64,000 bases of DNA from Liolophura sinensis (GCF_032854445.1 NC_088301.1:22685808-22749807), one strand, 5' to 3'; numbered from the stretch's first letter, positions 34,805 to 47,054 are shown. Made by a program: numbers and translations. Notes: generated from the letters alone by a model not told the origin.

Positions 34805-36857
34805 GTTGTGGGTTTGGTTGGGGCGAGGAACAAGATCGGTATACAAGCGCTTTGAAGATCTCGTGAGCAACATCTCATATTCTTTAATTTGATTTTGTTT
34901 ATTTCATACTGTCGTATAATGTATTAAAAGTTAAACCAGACTTAAACCTTAATACCAGTCTTTCCCTATCATCAAACAAATCGACATTATCGTTTACACT
35001 TAAGTTAAAACCGGTCTTAACTGCTAACACACTTTCGATCAAAATTAAAATGCAATTTTGTAGCTTATTTTCGGGTTGTATAAGTTTTGTCTTAAGGCTA
35101 ACGTGCTAAACTTTCATCTTCCAGTACTAAAAATTAAGCTTTCAAGATTTAAATTTATACTTAAGTCCGAAGTGGCTTTATGGAATCTGTCCCTTCGACC
35201 TGCTTTTAATGTCGTAAACTCTAGAATTGATGATTTGTGTATTGAACTCAGGTTTAAGTTGGAGAACAACAGTATCTGTAGAAAACCTTGCCATTTGGCA
35301 TGTCGACGACAAACTTTCTGACGTAAACTCACAAACAATGCAGCAAGATCCTTTATAGATGTGATGTTCTGCTTTTTTTCTTAGACACTATAAAAATGTT
35401 TTTTGTTTCCATGCTACTTAAGGGTTTCCGTCTTTATCAAACGTGATTTAAGAGTGTGAATAGTGTCCGCGCTCACCTATATATCTGAAGAGAAGACATC
35501 ATATAAACGCAAGTATAAATTTTCCCCTCTATGCACAGCTATACGTGATGTAATTTTTATTTGGTTCAATTCAAAGTACGAGTGAAACAGAGGTTGTCTC
35601 AGCCAGAAGATACAGTTATTGTTTTGGAACATGATGGACGTCGGACGCCAAAAAAACATCTTCGGCACAAAAAGGTCAGAAGTAGGCCTATATACGATAC
35701 AAATGGTGTTCCGGCCACAACTTCTCTGATCCCTAAATCGGACTTCAGAGCTAGGCCTGGATATGCATCCATACCTAAATTAACATTGGGGCATCTTCAG
35801 GGAGCCGCAACGTGTATATAACGACAATAAAATTGACACTCATATGTTATATGATTTAAAATTGTAGAAATAAAAAGTTAGGAAATGTTTTCTGGCAGAT
35901 TTAATGTTTGTGAATCGACTATTGGCCATATCCCGAGCTTATAGGCCTACCCCTCATATCCTTTCATGTCATCAGAAATCGACATTACGCTGCTATTTCA
36001 TGCTTTATCAAATGATAAACTTCAACCAATTGAAAACCACATCTCAAATTTGAAGATGGCAGCTAACTTGAGCTTGAAAATTATCAATAGCGACACATCC
36101 ATGGTAAAAAAAAAACCCTGAAAGACACCAAAATCCCAGCACAATTACGAAGAGTCACAAAGTTAAAAGCACAAGTACATCTAATACTAGGTGTAGGCCA
36201 ACAACAACACTCGAAAATATAAGCAGTACCACCTATTCTATGACAAGTCCCTTGATATGTATTTAAAGACTAAACCAAGACTGACCTTCAAATCTAGGGA
36301 TTTTTGCTTAAGCCTCTTGCCTAAGGGCACCAATAAGACCATAATTAAGAAGTTTAAATGTAACAGCTTCCGACTAGAAGATTCCAGTGCAACAGCGACT
36401 GTAAGTAATTACTTTCAAAGTGCTGAAATTAAGTACCTCCCTGTAGCACTTAATTATACGTGCATATTAGAAAATTTGTGTGCTAAATTTTCGGCTTTGA
36501 TGGCTTTAAATTTAAATTTTTTTTCCTAATAGTAGTGAATTTCAGTTTTTTTTTGGTAGTCTTAGTAACATCATAAAGCACATCCCCACACGTACACGGA
36601 CCTTTTCTCTTATCACTGGAACAAAGCCAGAGCATTCATTACGGGCTCATTCCATACAATATTATGTGGTATTTATTTGTAAGTATAGTCAAGGTCAAGA
36701 TCAAATAAAATAAAGTTTAAGTAAACAGTAGATTCGTACAAAATGCAATAACCACAACACATCAGCAGCTAATTATAGTCAAAAACATGTGAAAATATCA
36801 CTGGGGTTTCTTCCTAAAACACAACGATTCCATGCTGTACAGAATACATTTTGGTGG

Positions 36858-37937
36858 TCATAAGGACATGTAATCTTGTGAATACCAAGCCTCTAAGTCG
36901 GTGTAGACTTGGGGAGGTAAAGACGAATTATGCAGAGCTGCACACAAATCGCACCAAGCTGGATGGGGTGGAAGGATGCTCTTCCACTTTCCATTTGTGT
37001 GCACATCACGCAATGTCACAGTGTAGTTCTTCCTCCAATTGTGATACTCCATGTATAGCTGGTCGTCTTTATATAACTTAACCAGGTAAGCAGCTAACTC
37101 CTTGGCGGAAGAAAAGTCAGCCGTGTTTATGTAAGAGCCAGGGGGCGCTACTAGTATGTAATCACGTGGCGATGATCCCCCCATTACAACTGGCACAGTT
37201 TCAAATGTCAACAAGGCATTCCAGAATTTCTCAGAGATGTAATTCCGACAGTTACCATTTTCAAACGCGAGATAAAATTTATATTTCTTCATAGCCGCGT
37301 CATTACATTCATGCTCCGAGCACACTCTTCCTGCACATTTTCCAAAGAAATCTACACGCATGTGTTTTTGAAGTTCTTGGATATACTCAAGACGCTTGTT
37401 GGTGGGAAAACAGTTAGAACTCCTTGCCACAGCTAGTTTTGTTTTAGGTGTAATGTTAACGTAAGAAAAGGTGTCATTTTCCGAGAGGCGTTTGACCTCA
37501 TTGTAAGAATATACAAAATCCGAATCCTCTCTGTAAGTCATTGTCCAATTGAAAAGATTGTTATACCTCTGTGGCAGTATGCCATTTAAATAAGGTGGCT
37601 CCAAGCTAAATAGCAACCACCTTTGATATGGCCATTTTTGTGACGGTAATGGGTGTTCGTGCATATTTCTGGGATGAAATACCACAACGTCACTTCTATT
37701 CAGTTGATTTTTATCCTTGGTAACTCTGCAGCTTGGGACAGGGCAATGTTTGAAAATATTATCATGTAGCCAGAAATTATGATGGAAGAGCCTTGTCCAC
37801 TGTAAAATTAATTTCTTCTTGCCATTATCTGGTGAGATGTAGATTGATTCTGTTCCAATAGATTTCCATGATAAGTACAAGACGCCAATAGAAAAAACAC
37901 ACATAATAAAAAGAGATTTCCACATGAACCTGGTCAT
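36858..37937 (-). CDS. Alpha-1,3-fucosyltransferase (GT10), duplicate with shifted C-terminus
   Basis: Tandem copy of the gene at 30,803-31,960. From ATG at 37,937 it encodes 359 residues, nearly identical to copy 1 through anchor, stem and the whole GT10 signature. Relative to copy 1 it has one extra base near 36,872, so the frame shifts after WYSQD and ends four residues later (YMSL). It thereby loses about 30 residues, including the cysteine-rich tail. If that tail is needed for folding, the copy is inactive; the catalytic motifs themselves are unchanged. The change is probably recent, because the rest of the frame is undamaged. Confidence 0.85.
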   Translation of the reverse strand: MTRFMWKSLFIMCVFSIGVLYLSWKSIGTESIYISPDNGKKKLILQWTRLFHHNFWLHDNIFKHCPVPSCRVTKDKNQLNRSDVVVFHPRNMHEHPLPSQKWPYQRWLLFSLEPPYLNGILPQRYNNLFNWTMTYREDSDFVYSYNEVKRLSENDTFSYVNITPKTKLAVARSSNCFPTNKRLEYIQELQKHMRVDFFGKCAGRVCSEHECNDAAMKKYKFYLAFENGNCRNYISEKFWNALLTFETVPVVMGGSSPRDYILVAPPGSYINTADFSSAKELAAYLVKLYKDDQLYMEYHNWRKNYTVTLRDVHTNGKWKSILPPHPAWCDLCAALHNSSLPPQVYTDLEAWYSQDYMSL

Positions 37938-38469
37938 GGTTAATTCCGCAAATGGCTGATGACACACGTATGTTATTGACTGCCCACACTGACACACCAG
38001 GAAGCACACATTGCCGGTATATTGTATTTTCTTTGTGGACTATCCCAAATGTAAAAGCTATGCAGAGCAGGGGTGATAGGAAGGCGGTAAATGTAGACAG
38101 CTGCAGTAAGCCCCGAAAGACTCCAACTCCTTTTCTCCTATTCACCTAGCGTCGACGAGTATCGACGCTTGCAATGTCAATTTCGTTCTGAGTTGAATTT
38201 TTTTTGGAGGAGATTTACCTAGACGTTCTCTCAGTTGATGTAATGCCACGGCTATAAATGGTGCCGTAAAACACTAATCAAATAAAAAATATACAGCTTT
38301 GTAAATGACAAAAAACCCTGTTTTATTTCGGTACATCACAAAGAATATTATGTCATTGGTAGTCTTATCTTCGACTGTGTAACGTGTAAGTTGCATATCA
38401 ATTCAATTTTGTGTGTTGTACAGTCGTGGGCCCACGTGCACATGTATATGCACTTTGGCCTTTGCGCGC

Positions 38470-39035
38470 TCACAAAAGGTGATCTCATGGAGGTCATGTT
38501 TTATATACCTTGTTTTTCTTCGGGGTTTTTTTCTACTGACTACACAGAGAACGACATTTCAGTTCAGCCAACGTAGGAACTGAAATGTACTCTTACATAC
38601 ATGTACGTAACCAAACTCCAGTGGTGGGTCGTAAGTACGAATTAGCCCTTACCTCTAGAGAGAACGTCAAGGCAAATCTCCTGAACAAAATGTTGGTCAC
38701 ACTCGAGACCCTCGACATAACCGGAAGCCGAGCTGTCGAGCAACTAATCGTGTAGTTCACATAATCGTGTAATAATGCCTGCATCGATACCAACAATAAT
38801 ATCATTAGAACTATTTTTTCTCCATTTCGAGAGGCTTAAATTATGTTTAACAGAGACTGCCTACTTTCAAAGAGTGAAATATTTAGGTCGTTTTTTGACT
38901 ATGCTACCACACTGTTGGCGTGGTAAATAGTATATCTATATCATTTTGTGCTGTGGCGTACATATGTGAGAGAGAGAGTTGGAGACGGGAGACTGTACCG
39001 CATGCATCTAGTACGTGTACCTTCTTACCAGAATA
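38470..39035. other. Unique DNA after the duplication, no gene seen
   Basis: No exon supported on either strand. This is the native sequence that follows the fucosyltransferase promoter side. Confidence 0.4.
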
Positions 39036-39039
39036 GTCT

Positions 39040-39183
39040 TCAGCAACCGGCGGATGGTCGTGGGTTTTCCCCGGGCTCTGACAGGTTTCCTCCCACCATA
39101 ATTCTGACCGCCGTCGTATAAGTGAAATATTCTTGAGTAGGCCTAGGGCGTAAAACACCAATCAAATAAATAAATAAGTAAAT
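39040..39183 (+). repeat. SINE family A 3' part
   Basis: From AGCAACCGGCGGATGGTCGT to AACACCAATCAAATAAATAA. Confidence 0.85.
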
Positions 39184-39189
39184 CCTACT

Positions 39190-40705
39190 CGAATAAACCC
39201 AGTCCACAATGCACAAAGCTTCCATCGCTTCATTTCCCGACCTCATGCATAATCGAGCTGCCACAGTTGACACAAGTCTTTTGTACGTGTGTATACTTAT
39301 ATAAACCGTTATTAATTCTTTACCTGAATAAACTGTTAGAACCTTACAGTATGATTAGTAAGCTCAAACAATGTTTGCTCTTTAAAGATTTACATAGCTT
39401 AACTCACAGTATTGAAACTATTTGGCAAATATGTGATAATTCTTAGTCTCTACATCCAGTATGTCTGAAATACACAACAGGGAACTTAAAGAGGCATCGT
39501 GTATATATAGTGCCTATGATGGCCTGTCAACCGAAGAACTTCCTTCATAATTCATTTATCTGTCACAATAACATTTATGGTGAGCAACGTAAGCTAACAG
39601 ACGGGTTTACAGGATGTACATCTAGATTTCACTTTCTTTTTCTTTCTTTCTATGGGTCTTAAATTACAATGTACTTGTACAAGTTGAACTTTTTTTCACA
39701 GAGAAGATATGAGCATGGTATGTAAACATATTTAGTGAACTGTTTTTGAGGATTGAAATCCACATCTAACCACGCTAGCCCTACTGACCGGAACAAGGCT
39801 TTCTTTATTCACTACCGCGCATGCTGGGTGTGAGAGTGTTGATTCCACGCCGCATGCAGGTGTTTGTATCAGCTTTATTAACATAAATAAAAGGTACATA
39901 AATGCGAATTAAATCGTGTATATAGGTAAGCAATGCACATATTTTTCTGTCTGGTGAGGGCATCGGTCTAATATATCACGTGTCTTCACATACACGTGCA
40001 CTTGTTCTTATATCGAGGAGCCTTGTGATACTTTCTGATTTGGATCAAGACCATCAATTGGAAATACAAGTATCGTATCAATTTTTAGCTACACTTATAG
40101 TTTTATCTATAATTGTCCTTCAGTCAGAAAGTGAATCGTGACACCCCTTGTCCGAATGCACGTAGAACCTTATATGTTGTTGTATATACATTTCATCTTA
40201 TCTAAATAGTCTGTATGTATTTTATATAATAAATAAATGATATATGTTTTGTTTGTCTTGTGTTTTATCTTGTCAGGTTTATTTATTTATTTTTTGTTTC
40301 AAGTTTATTTTTGTATATTTAAGTTGTTCCTCAATGTTATGCATATTTTGAACAAATGGTTCTGTATCTTGTATGCATAGCCCTCATGGTTTGTGAATTA
40401 GTAAAGGATGTAACCCTCATTCCCTCCCCTTCAAAGCAACGAAAATGATCCCAATAAAAAAGTAAAAATAACAAAGATCCCAAGAATTTAGTTGATCCCA
40501 AAAAATTATTTCAAATATAATCATTCCGATTTACCAGAAAAAAACACGTGATTTTACAACTTAATCCAATAGTATTTGGTAAAGGAACAAAACTAAGTAA
40601 CTCCATCGATGACACTCGTGTACTTGAACTGTGCCGTGTGGTGGTGATCTCCCCTTTCCGCCAGAGCCCACTGGTCACGTGACTTCACTTGGCGCCTGCT
40701 ATGCT
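39190..40705. other. Non-coding stretch, no gene seen
   Basis: AT-rich, short frames only, no tandem structure noticed. Possible polyadenylation words are common but not attached to any exon. Confidence 0.45.
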
Positions 40706-40711
40706 GAAGCG

Positions 40712-40983
40712 TTGATTTATTTATTTATTTGATTGGTGTTTTACGCCGCACGTCAAGAATATGTCACTTATACGACGGCTGTCAGTATTATGGTGGGAGT
40801 AAACCGGGAAGAGCCCTGGGGATACCCACGACAATCCGCAGGTTGCTGCAAGACCTTCCCACGTACAGTCGGAGCTGAAGCCAGCATGAGCTGGACTTGA
40901 ACTCACAGCAACTGCATTGGTGAGAGGCTTTTGGGTCATTACGCCGCACTAGCGCGCTAACCAAATGAGCCACGGAGGCCCCT
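40712..40983 (-). repeat. SINE family A, reverse, full length
   Basis: Complete order on the minus strand: GGGGCCTCCGTGGCTCATTT head with A box, box B region GTGAGTTCAAGTCCAGC, core GGTTTACTCCCACCATAATA, end GTAAAACACCAATCAAATAA and A-rich tail. Confidence 0.92.
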
Positions 40984-41372
40984 CCGAAGCGTTGAAAGGT
41001 GAGGGCTACAGAGCAGTTCATGAATATTAAGTAGCTTGCGCTATCAAGCTCCGTCTCCTGTTCTGTGTACATTTATTTGTTACGCACATTTATTCAGGAT
41101 ATTTATCGTGACCTTCCATCAGTTGGCGTGATGCAATGGCTATCAATTTTACTCCCTCAACGCATTCAAGTTATAAATGTCATTGGGTTATTCATCAGTT
41201 ATTATATAATCGGAAATAATTTGCATGCCTGTCGGTTAATCCTATACACGTAAATAGGCCTACATTGCCGGGACTGATCGAAACATCGTGCGCTGTTCAA
41301 TCCGTAGTAAATACAAACAAAAGAAAAAAAGGTATATAAAAATGGCAACATAATGCATACCTGACTATGCTA

Positions 41373-41728
41373 TCTAATGACGATTGTCTGCTTCGGGAGC
41401 AGTAGATCCAGGGTCAATCCTGGGTCGAGTCACACCTAAGACCTTAGAAGAGGAAGTTGTAACTTCCTCGCTTGGCGTTCAGCATGAAGGGGATAGTGCA
41501 ACTCCTTGACTCCTTGACCCGTATCAGTATAATGGCTCTGGCGGGGCACCTTACTTGCCTTCGGTAAGTCCTCTCAGTGAAGCAGCACTAGATAAAAGAG
41601 CTGTGGAAATCCGTCTTGCAACAAGGAGGCACATTATATACTTGCACTCTACGGATTCCTTCGTCGTTATATGACTGAGAAATTGTTAAGTACGACGTCA
41701 AACCCCAATCACTCACTCACTCACTCTA
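41373..41728 (+). repeat. SINE family B, forward, near full length
   Basis: The tRNA-related head (GATCCAGGGTCAATCCTGGG, GTCGAGTCACACC) is followed by a body and ends GTTAAGTACGACGTCAAACC, CCAATCACTCACTCACTCAC. It serves as the reference copy for the fragments at 17,868, 20,726, 27,383 and 33,355. Confidence 0.8.
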
Positions 41729-41759
41729 ATAACGATTTGTATCAGAATAGCTAATTATT

Positions 41760-41880
41760 CCTCAGTGGCGGGTCGGTTAGCGGGCTAGGACAGTACAATG
41801 ACCCAGGGCCTCTCATCAAAATGCGATAGCTATGAATTCAGTCCAACTCATGCTGGCTTCCTGCCTGGTCATTATATTAA
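41760..41880 (+). repeat. SINE family A 5' part
   Basis: tRNA-like head with GTTAGCGGGCTAGGACAGTA, AATGACCCAGGGCCTCTCAT and CCAACTCATGCTGGCTTCCT. The core is lost. Confidence 0.75.
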
Positions 41881-41949
41881 AACTACACTATCTGATACAA
41901 TTTCTGACTTCTGACTCTGTGCAGATGGAATATCGGTAAACGATGTTCA

Positions 41950-42690
41950 CTACCATGTTATTTTGTTTTTAACTGGTATAAAGTTCCTTAATCTAGTATG
42001 TGGTATTGACACTTGTTCCTCCACTCACTGCTATGTTTGGTTTAAGTTCTCTAAAGATGACCGACATGATATGTCTCGGGTGTGGTCAGTTAATGATCCG
42101 CAAACGGGCAGAACTGTTCAAGAGATCGTAAAATTAAGCAAAGAAAAAAAGAAGAAGAATCCAAATTGTTGCTATCCTCCATTGTTTCCATTTATACCAC
42201 TTCATAGAGTGGTACCAGATAAACTTCATGCCTTCCTCAGAATAGGTGATCAGTTGGTAAATAAGCTATTTTGTAGAAGAATTGAGAATACCAGGTTTTA
42301 AATTCCATGTTGACAGAAACTCAAATATGTTTCAGCATAGGGATTTCACAGGTTCTGAATCTTCCATGGTTAGAAAATGGAAATGACTGACATTGACTAT
42401 GGACAGAATTTCACGGACTTTTCATTCAGTTAAAAGCTGAGTTTACATCTGAAGAAGTTGACATATTTGAAACTAAGATTCGAAATTGTGTACAGACGTA
42501 CAGCCAAACCTTCCTTTCAACTAATGCGACATGTTACATACACGTGGTAGCCAACCATTTCCCAGAATTCCTGCGGATGTATGAAACACTAACCGTATTT
42601 AATCAATAGTCTCTAGAAAAACTAAATGATCTGACGTCTCAGTCTCATGAGCAGTGTTACATTGGTTTATGTAATGTTTTGTCTGATAGG
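41950..42690 (+). pseudogene. Relic of a repeat-associated ORF family of unknown class
   Basis: A 113-residue open frame (41,963-42,301) contains a Cys/His pattern (CGIDTC, THCYVW) and the stretch RVVPDKLHAFLRIGDQLVNK. About 100 bp later another conserved-looking piece reads CYIHVVANHFPEFLRMYETL and SLEKLNDLTSQSHEQC. From memory, paired motifs of this kind (VVPD.LH.FLRI and FSQQGLEKLND) occur in multicopy proteins of cnidarians and molluscs that look transposon-derived, but I cannot name the superfamily. The frame is interrupted, so this is a decayed copy. Confidence 0.45.
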
Positions 42691-43129
42691 AATTAATTCC
42701 TTTATCTTAAAATGGCACGCTATTGTACTGTGACATGTACAGAATATTTATGGGTGTTTGTATTTTGAACACTGATTTTAATATTTCCCTGGAAATTTCC
42801 AGATGAGTTTCAAGTGTTGGACGTTCTTAATTAATTAAATGAATAATGTGGAAAAATAATGTAGAAGTAATTACAACTGATTTTTAGGAATGATTGAAAC
42901 TGCTTTCATGTCATTTAATTTTGAAATGATTTCAGTTGCCAAGTTAAGGCAAAATAAAGTATTTATTTTCACGTACAAAGTGACACTGTTATTCCCTTGA
43001 TGTGAAGGTATATCTGTATAAAACCTATTTTACTTAATATATTTACTTAATTTTAGCATCAGAAGCTGTCTAACATTCCTAATTTCGGTCTCCGTATACT
43101 TTATAGTACAAGCAGTTCACTGAACATTC

Positions 43130-44910
43130 CGGTGAAGGGGAGATAGACAATCAAATTCGCATTGTTCAAATAATTGAAAAACTGCCATACTATTTACAAG
43201 TACAGTGGCGTAAGCATGCAGTAAGCATGCTTAGCATGGAATGTACCCACATGTTTCACAGCTGGTTGACCTCATAGAGATTGCTGGCCATAAAATTCAG
43301 AGGTAAAAGTTTTAATGTCCAAACAGCAGAAAGTGAAAACAAAGGTGATTTATCATCCCAGGCCAAATCAGACAGTTCACTTTTATGTCATTATTGCACA
43401 GAGAACCACTCACTAGGAAAATGTAATTCATTTCGTGTGCTAACACCAGAGAAAAGAAGTGACATTGTTAGAGAAAAACGGTTGTGCTTTAACTGCTTTT
43501 CATCCAAGCACTGGTCCAACAAGTGTGACAAAGACAGTAGATGTGGAGTAAATGGCTGTCAGAAGAACATTCACGTCTGCTGCATGTGTTTGCTCCAGTT
43601 GTAAAGACACCTGATGAGACAATTCAAGAAACTGTTCAGAATGGGAACATTAAGCTACAGAGTGCCACTTGTGTGTCTAGAGGGGCCGGGGCAGTTCAAG
43701 TCGCTCTGCCCATCGTGTATGTTGTACACACTTATGCCCTCCTAGACAGTGGGAGCACTAACTCTTTCTGTTCTATAGATCTACTTAAGCAACTTGGTGT
43801 TGAGGGAGAAAGAACACCTCTTACTCTCACTACCCTAGAAAAGGAAAACAGCTCAGCTGAAGCTATGATGATTTCACTTCAGGTCACTGATACAGTGGCA
43901 GGCAGCACTTATAGATGCCCAGGGTGTTTGCAACATCAAATTTCCCTAAACTTAAAGACAATATTGCAGATGTGAAAGACTTTGAACAGTGGCCTCATTT
44001 GTCTGGTATTTCTTTTCCAACCTCCGACAAATCCAAAGTAGGTCTCATTATCAGACAAGATGTCCCAGAAGCCTTGATTCCAATTGAAATCAGAAAAGGA
44101 AGACCAGGTGAGCCATAAGCAACAAAGACGGTTCTTGGGTGGGCTCTAAATGGTCCAATACGTATTTCAAGATCATGCTGTTTCAAATTTTATCCATACA
44201 GATGACGAGCTGAGCCAACAGGTGGAAGGGTTTTGGCAAATAGAATCCTGTCAAGTTGGTCCAGACAGTTACAGCAATATGTCTGTGAATGATAGAAAAG
44301 TCATAGACACCTGGCAGAGAACCACCAGACTTACCAATGGACATTATGAAGTAGAAATCCCATTTCGATCTGACCCACCATGTCTTCCAAACAATTACTG
44401 TGTGGCAGAGACCTGTCTACAATCATTGGGCAGAAAACTGTCTAGGGATCCGGAAAAGCTCTCAAGATACCAGTCAGAAATCCCAGGTCTTCTAGACAAA
44501 GGTTACGCAGAAAAGATGTCAGAGGAAGACGAGTGTGCGATAGCCCCATTAGGGAAAGTATGGTACCTCCCACATCATGGTATAACTAATGTCAATAAAC
44601 CAGAAAAGTTGAGAGTAGTATTTGACTGTGCCGCGACATACGGTGGAGTTTCTCTCAACAGTGAGGTTCTTCAGGGGCCGGACTTAACGAACAAGTTGAT
44701 TGGAGTCCTGCTCAGATTCTGTGAAGACAATTGCAGTCATGGCGGATACAGAAGCCATGTTTCATCAAGTATCAGTATATCTCAAAGACCATGACGTTCT
44801 TCGGGGTTCCTGTGGTGGAAAGATGGCGACCCCACACAGCAAGCTGAAACATACAGAATCACGGGCAGTCTTGTTAATCCTACAGTGGGAGTTCATTCGT
44901 CTTTAGTTTG
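43130..44910 (+). mobile_element. BEL/Pao LTR retrotransposon fossil, broken
   Basis: The remaining parts, in order, are a Gag end with two zinc-knuckle-like Cys/His clusters, an aspartic-protease region with the active-site DSGS word, and the N-terminal part of a reverse transcriptase region typical of BEL/Pao. The rest of the polymerase, RNase H, integrase and both LTRs were not seen. The copy is partial and interrupted several times, so it is an old, inactive relic. Confidence 0.8.
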
Positions 44911-44929
44911 ATTAGTCTTCACTATGCCA

Positions 44930-45565
44930 GTAAAGTGAAAGAAAAGTAGATATCTTACCAGCACGTGCTGGCTTCTAATGAATGTCGCTCTGATACACGT
45001 TATCCCATGGCTGTGTCTCTCCTGTGGTTCAGTGAGCGAGCTTCTAACACACTGTGAAGTGTGTACAACAACATAATGGCCGTTTGACAGCTACGGCAAT
45101 GTTTGCGGTTTCTGACCTGCTACAGAGGACGATTAAAACTGAAAACAATGCAAAACTTACCCAGTTGATTGATAAAGAATGAGTGACTGGCGCCGATAAA
45201 GGTGAATATATATGTTTTGCATTGAACTGCTCAACAGGTGACAGGTCACTTTGCCAGGTGTTTAAAAGTACTCATCAAACGAAAATAATCTTCTTAAGTA
45301 CTGATAAGCCAACACAACAAATAGTGTTTTACTGAAAGACAATAATTTGAGCTATTCTTGGTAAATAATGAAAATTTGATTTAATTGGTGGAAATTTTTT
45401 TTAACCGTCTACAGTACAGACTCTAACATCTATTGCAATCATATCATTAGCACTTGCCATTTCAAGGCTGCTGCCATGGGAACCATACATTTGATCAAAA
45501 AGGTTCAAATATTTCTATTGGAAAATAAATCAATAAATTTAAATGTAAACTTGCATACCAAATAT
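44930..45565. other. Non-coding stretch, no gene seen
   Basis: No exon or tandem structure supported. Confidence 0.4.
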
Positions 45566-45570
45566 GAAAT

Positions 45571-45734
45571 GGGGGGCCTCCGTGGCTCACTTGGTTAACG
45601 CGCTAGGGCAGCATAATCGCCTATGAGCCTCTCACCAATGCGGTCTCTGATAGTTCAAGTCAATCTCATGTTGGCTTCCTCTCCGGTCGTACGTGGGAAG
45701 GTGAAACGCCAATCAAATAAATACATAAATCAAA
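45571..45734 (+). repeat. SINE family A with internal deletion
   Basis: The head GGGGCCTCCGTGGCTCACTT through GGTCGTACGTGGGAAGGT is joined directly to GAAACGCCAATCAAATAAAT. The core between is missing. Confidence 0.85.
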
Positions 45735-45964
45735 TATGAAATGTTTATCTGAAACAGTTTGAGATATACTTAGATCTAGTTGTTCATGCAAAACACATAT
45801 GTTGTTCACAAAAAGTTATTTGCGTCATTGTTAACAGCTTCTGATTCTGGTGATAATCACAATAGACGCAGGTGTTATATGAATGTAGGCTAAGTGTGGT
45901 GTTACCTCATTCAAATTGTGTCTGGACTGTTTATATATTAACTTGATTAGTCAGTGGGGAGAAA

Positions 45965-46030
45965 GCCGTGGCAGAGTGGTTAAGACGCTTGCCTTTGAAT
46001 CATAAGGTGCAGGTTCAAAACTAGCCTTGG
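45965..46030 (+). repeat. tRNA-like segment (Ser/Leu-type head)
   Basis: A-box-like GTGGCAGAGTGGTTAAGACG and box-B-like GGTTCAAAAC with spacing typical of class II tRNAs, but the acceptor stem does not pair well. Probably the head of another SINE family extending downstream. Confidence 0.45.
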
Positions 46031-46600
46031 ACACGGAATTTCAGACGTGAGATTTGTCCTCTTTTTGAAGGAATTCCTCTTTATTTATCCAGAAAAATGT
46101 CCAGAATTCAATTTAGAAATGCTAAAAATGCCAAAATTAAGAGTATGATGAATAGTTTACTCTTTTTCATCCCATTGTCTGTCTCATCCCTGGAATTTGT
46201 AAACTCCTTTAAGTAAGGACCAGGACAAGGACAATATCCGGCACCAAATAGTATTTTGACAGTCTACGACTGTCTGGTATAGGGCAAAACTGCCATCAAA
46301 AGCAACATAGTCGCTCTTAATTAAAGTGGGCAGCTGGAAAATTCACTGATTATTTCCAGGCTTGTTCTAGATTTCCTCACTTTCATTGTGGTGACAATAA
46401 GCATTCGAAGAAGCTTGAACAGTCATTTGCTTTTACAGTGTTACATTGTCCGCCAATATGATGTGCATATCTGTATGCCACAAGTGTCAAAGTTTGTCAG
46501 GTAACTTGCCAAAGGTCTGTGGAGGACCCCTCCGGTATCCCCCACTAATAAAACTTGCTATTCTCATAAAAGCCATCCTTGGGTATGGCATTAAATAACA

Positions 46601-46745
46601 AACGAACAAATAAATTCATACATAAGTCAGCGTTTTACGGCATGCTCAAGAATATTTCGCTTATATGATGGTGGTGAAGATTATGGGTGGAGGAAACAGG
46701 AATGCCCTAGGTAAACGACTGGTCTTTACCTGACAAACCTCTTGA
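46601..46745 (-). repeat. SINE family A fragment, reverse, diverged
   Basis: GTTTTACGGCATGCTCAAGA, ATATTTCGCTTATATGATGG and GGGTGGAGGAAACAGGAATG match the inverted core. It abuts the full-length forward copy, so the two form a head-to-head pair. Confidence 0.75.
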
Positions 46746-46750
46746 CTTCA

Positions 46751-47024
46751 AGGGGCCTCCGTGGCTCAGTCTGTTAGCGCGCTAGCGCAGCGTAATGACC
46801 CAGGAGTCTCTCACCAATGCAGTCACTGTGAGTTCAAATCCAGCTCATGCTGGCTTCCTCTCCGACCGTACATGGGAAGGTCTGCCAGCAACCAGCGGAT
46901 GGTCGTGGGTTTCCCCCGGGCTCTGCCCGGTTTCCTCCCACCATAATGCTGGCCGCCGTCGTATAAGTGAAATATTCTTGAGTACGGCGTAAAATACCAA
47001 TCAAATAAACAAATAAATAAATCT
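46751..47024 (+). repeat. SINE family A, forward, full length (reference copy)
   Basis: Complete: GGGCCTCCGTGGCTCAGTCT head, A box GTTAGCGCGCTAGCGCAGCG, box B GAGTTCAAATCCAGCTC, core GGTTTCCTCCCACCATAATG, end GAGTACGGCGTAAAATACCA and AAATAAATAAAT tail. Good match to the other copies, hence fairly young. Confidence 0.93.
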
Positions 47025-47054
47025 TGACTTCAATCTACAGCCGAAATAATGATT

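Larger units (their letters stand above)
32478..38457. repeat. Segmental tandem duplication, unit 2 (about 6.0 kb)
   Basis: Begins at the junction GCACTTTGAGAAAATAATTA, where the end of unit 1 meets the intron 7 sequence, and ends at GCACTTTG near 38,457, where similarity to unit 1 stops. A short extra segment lies near its start (about 32,495-32,545). C/G tracts at 33,373-33,406 and 33,563-33,580 are longer than in unit 1. Confidence 0.92.

Noticed and set aside
45965-46030. Functional tRNA-Ser or tRNA-Leu gene
   Set aside because: A and B boxes are visible, but the acceptor stem does not pair and no T-run terminator is close. A SINE head explains it better.
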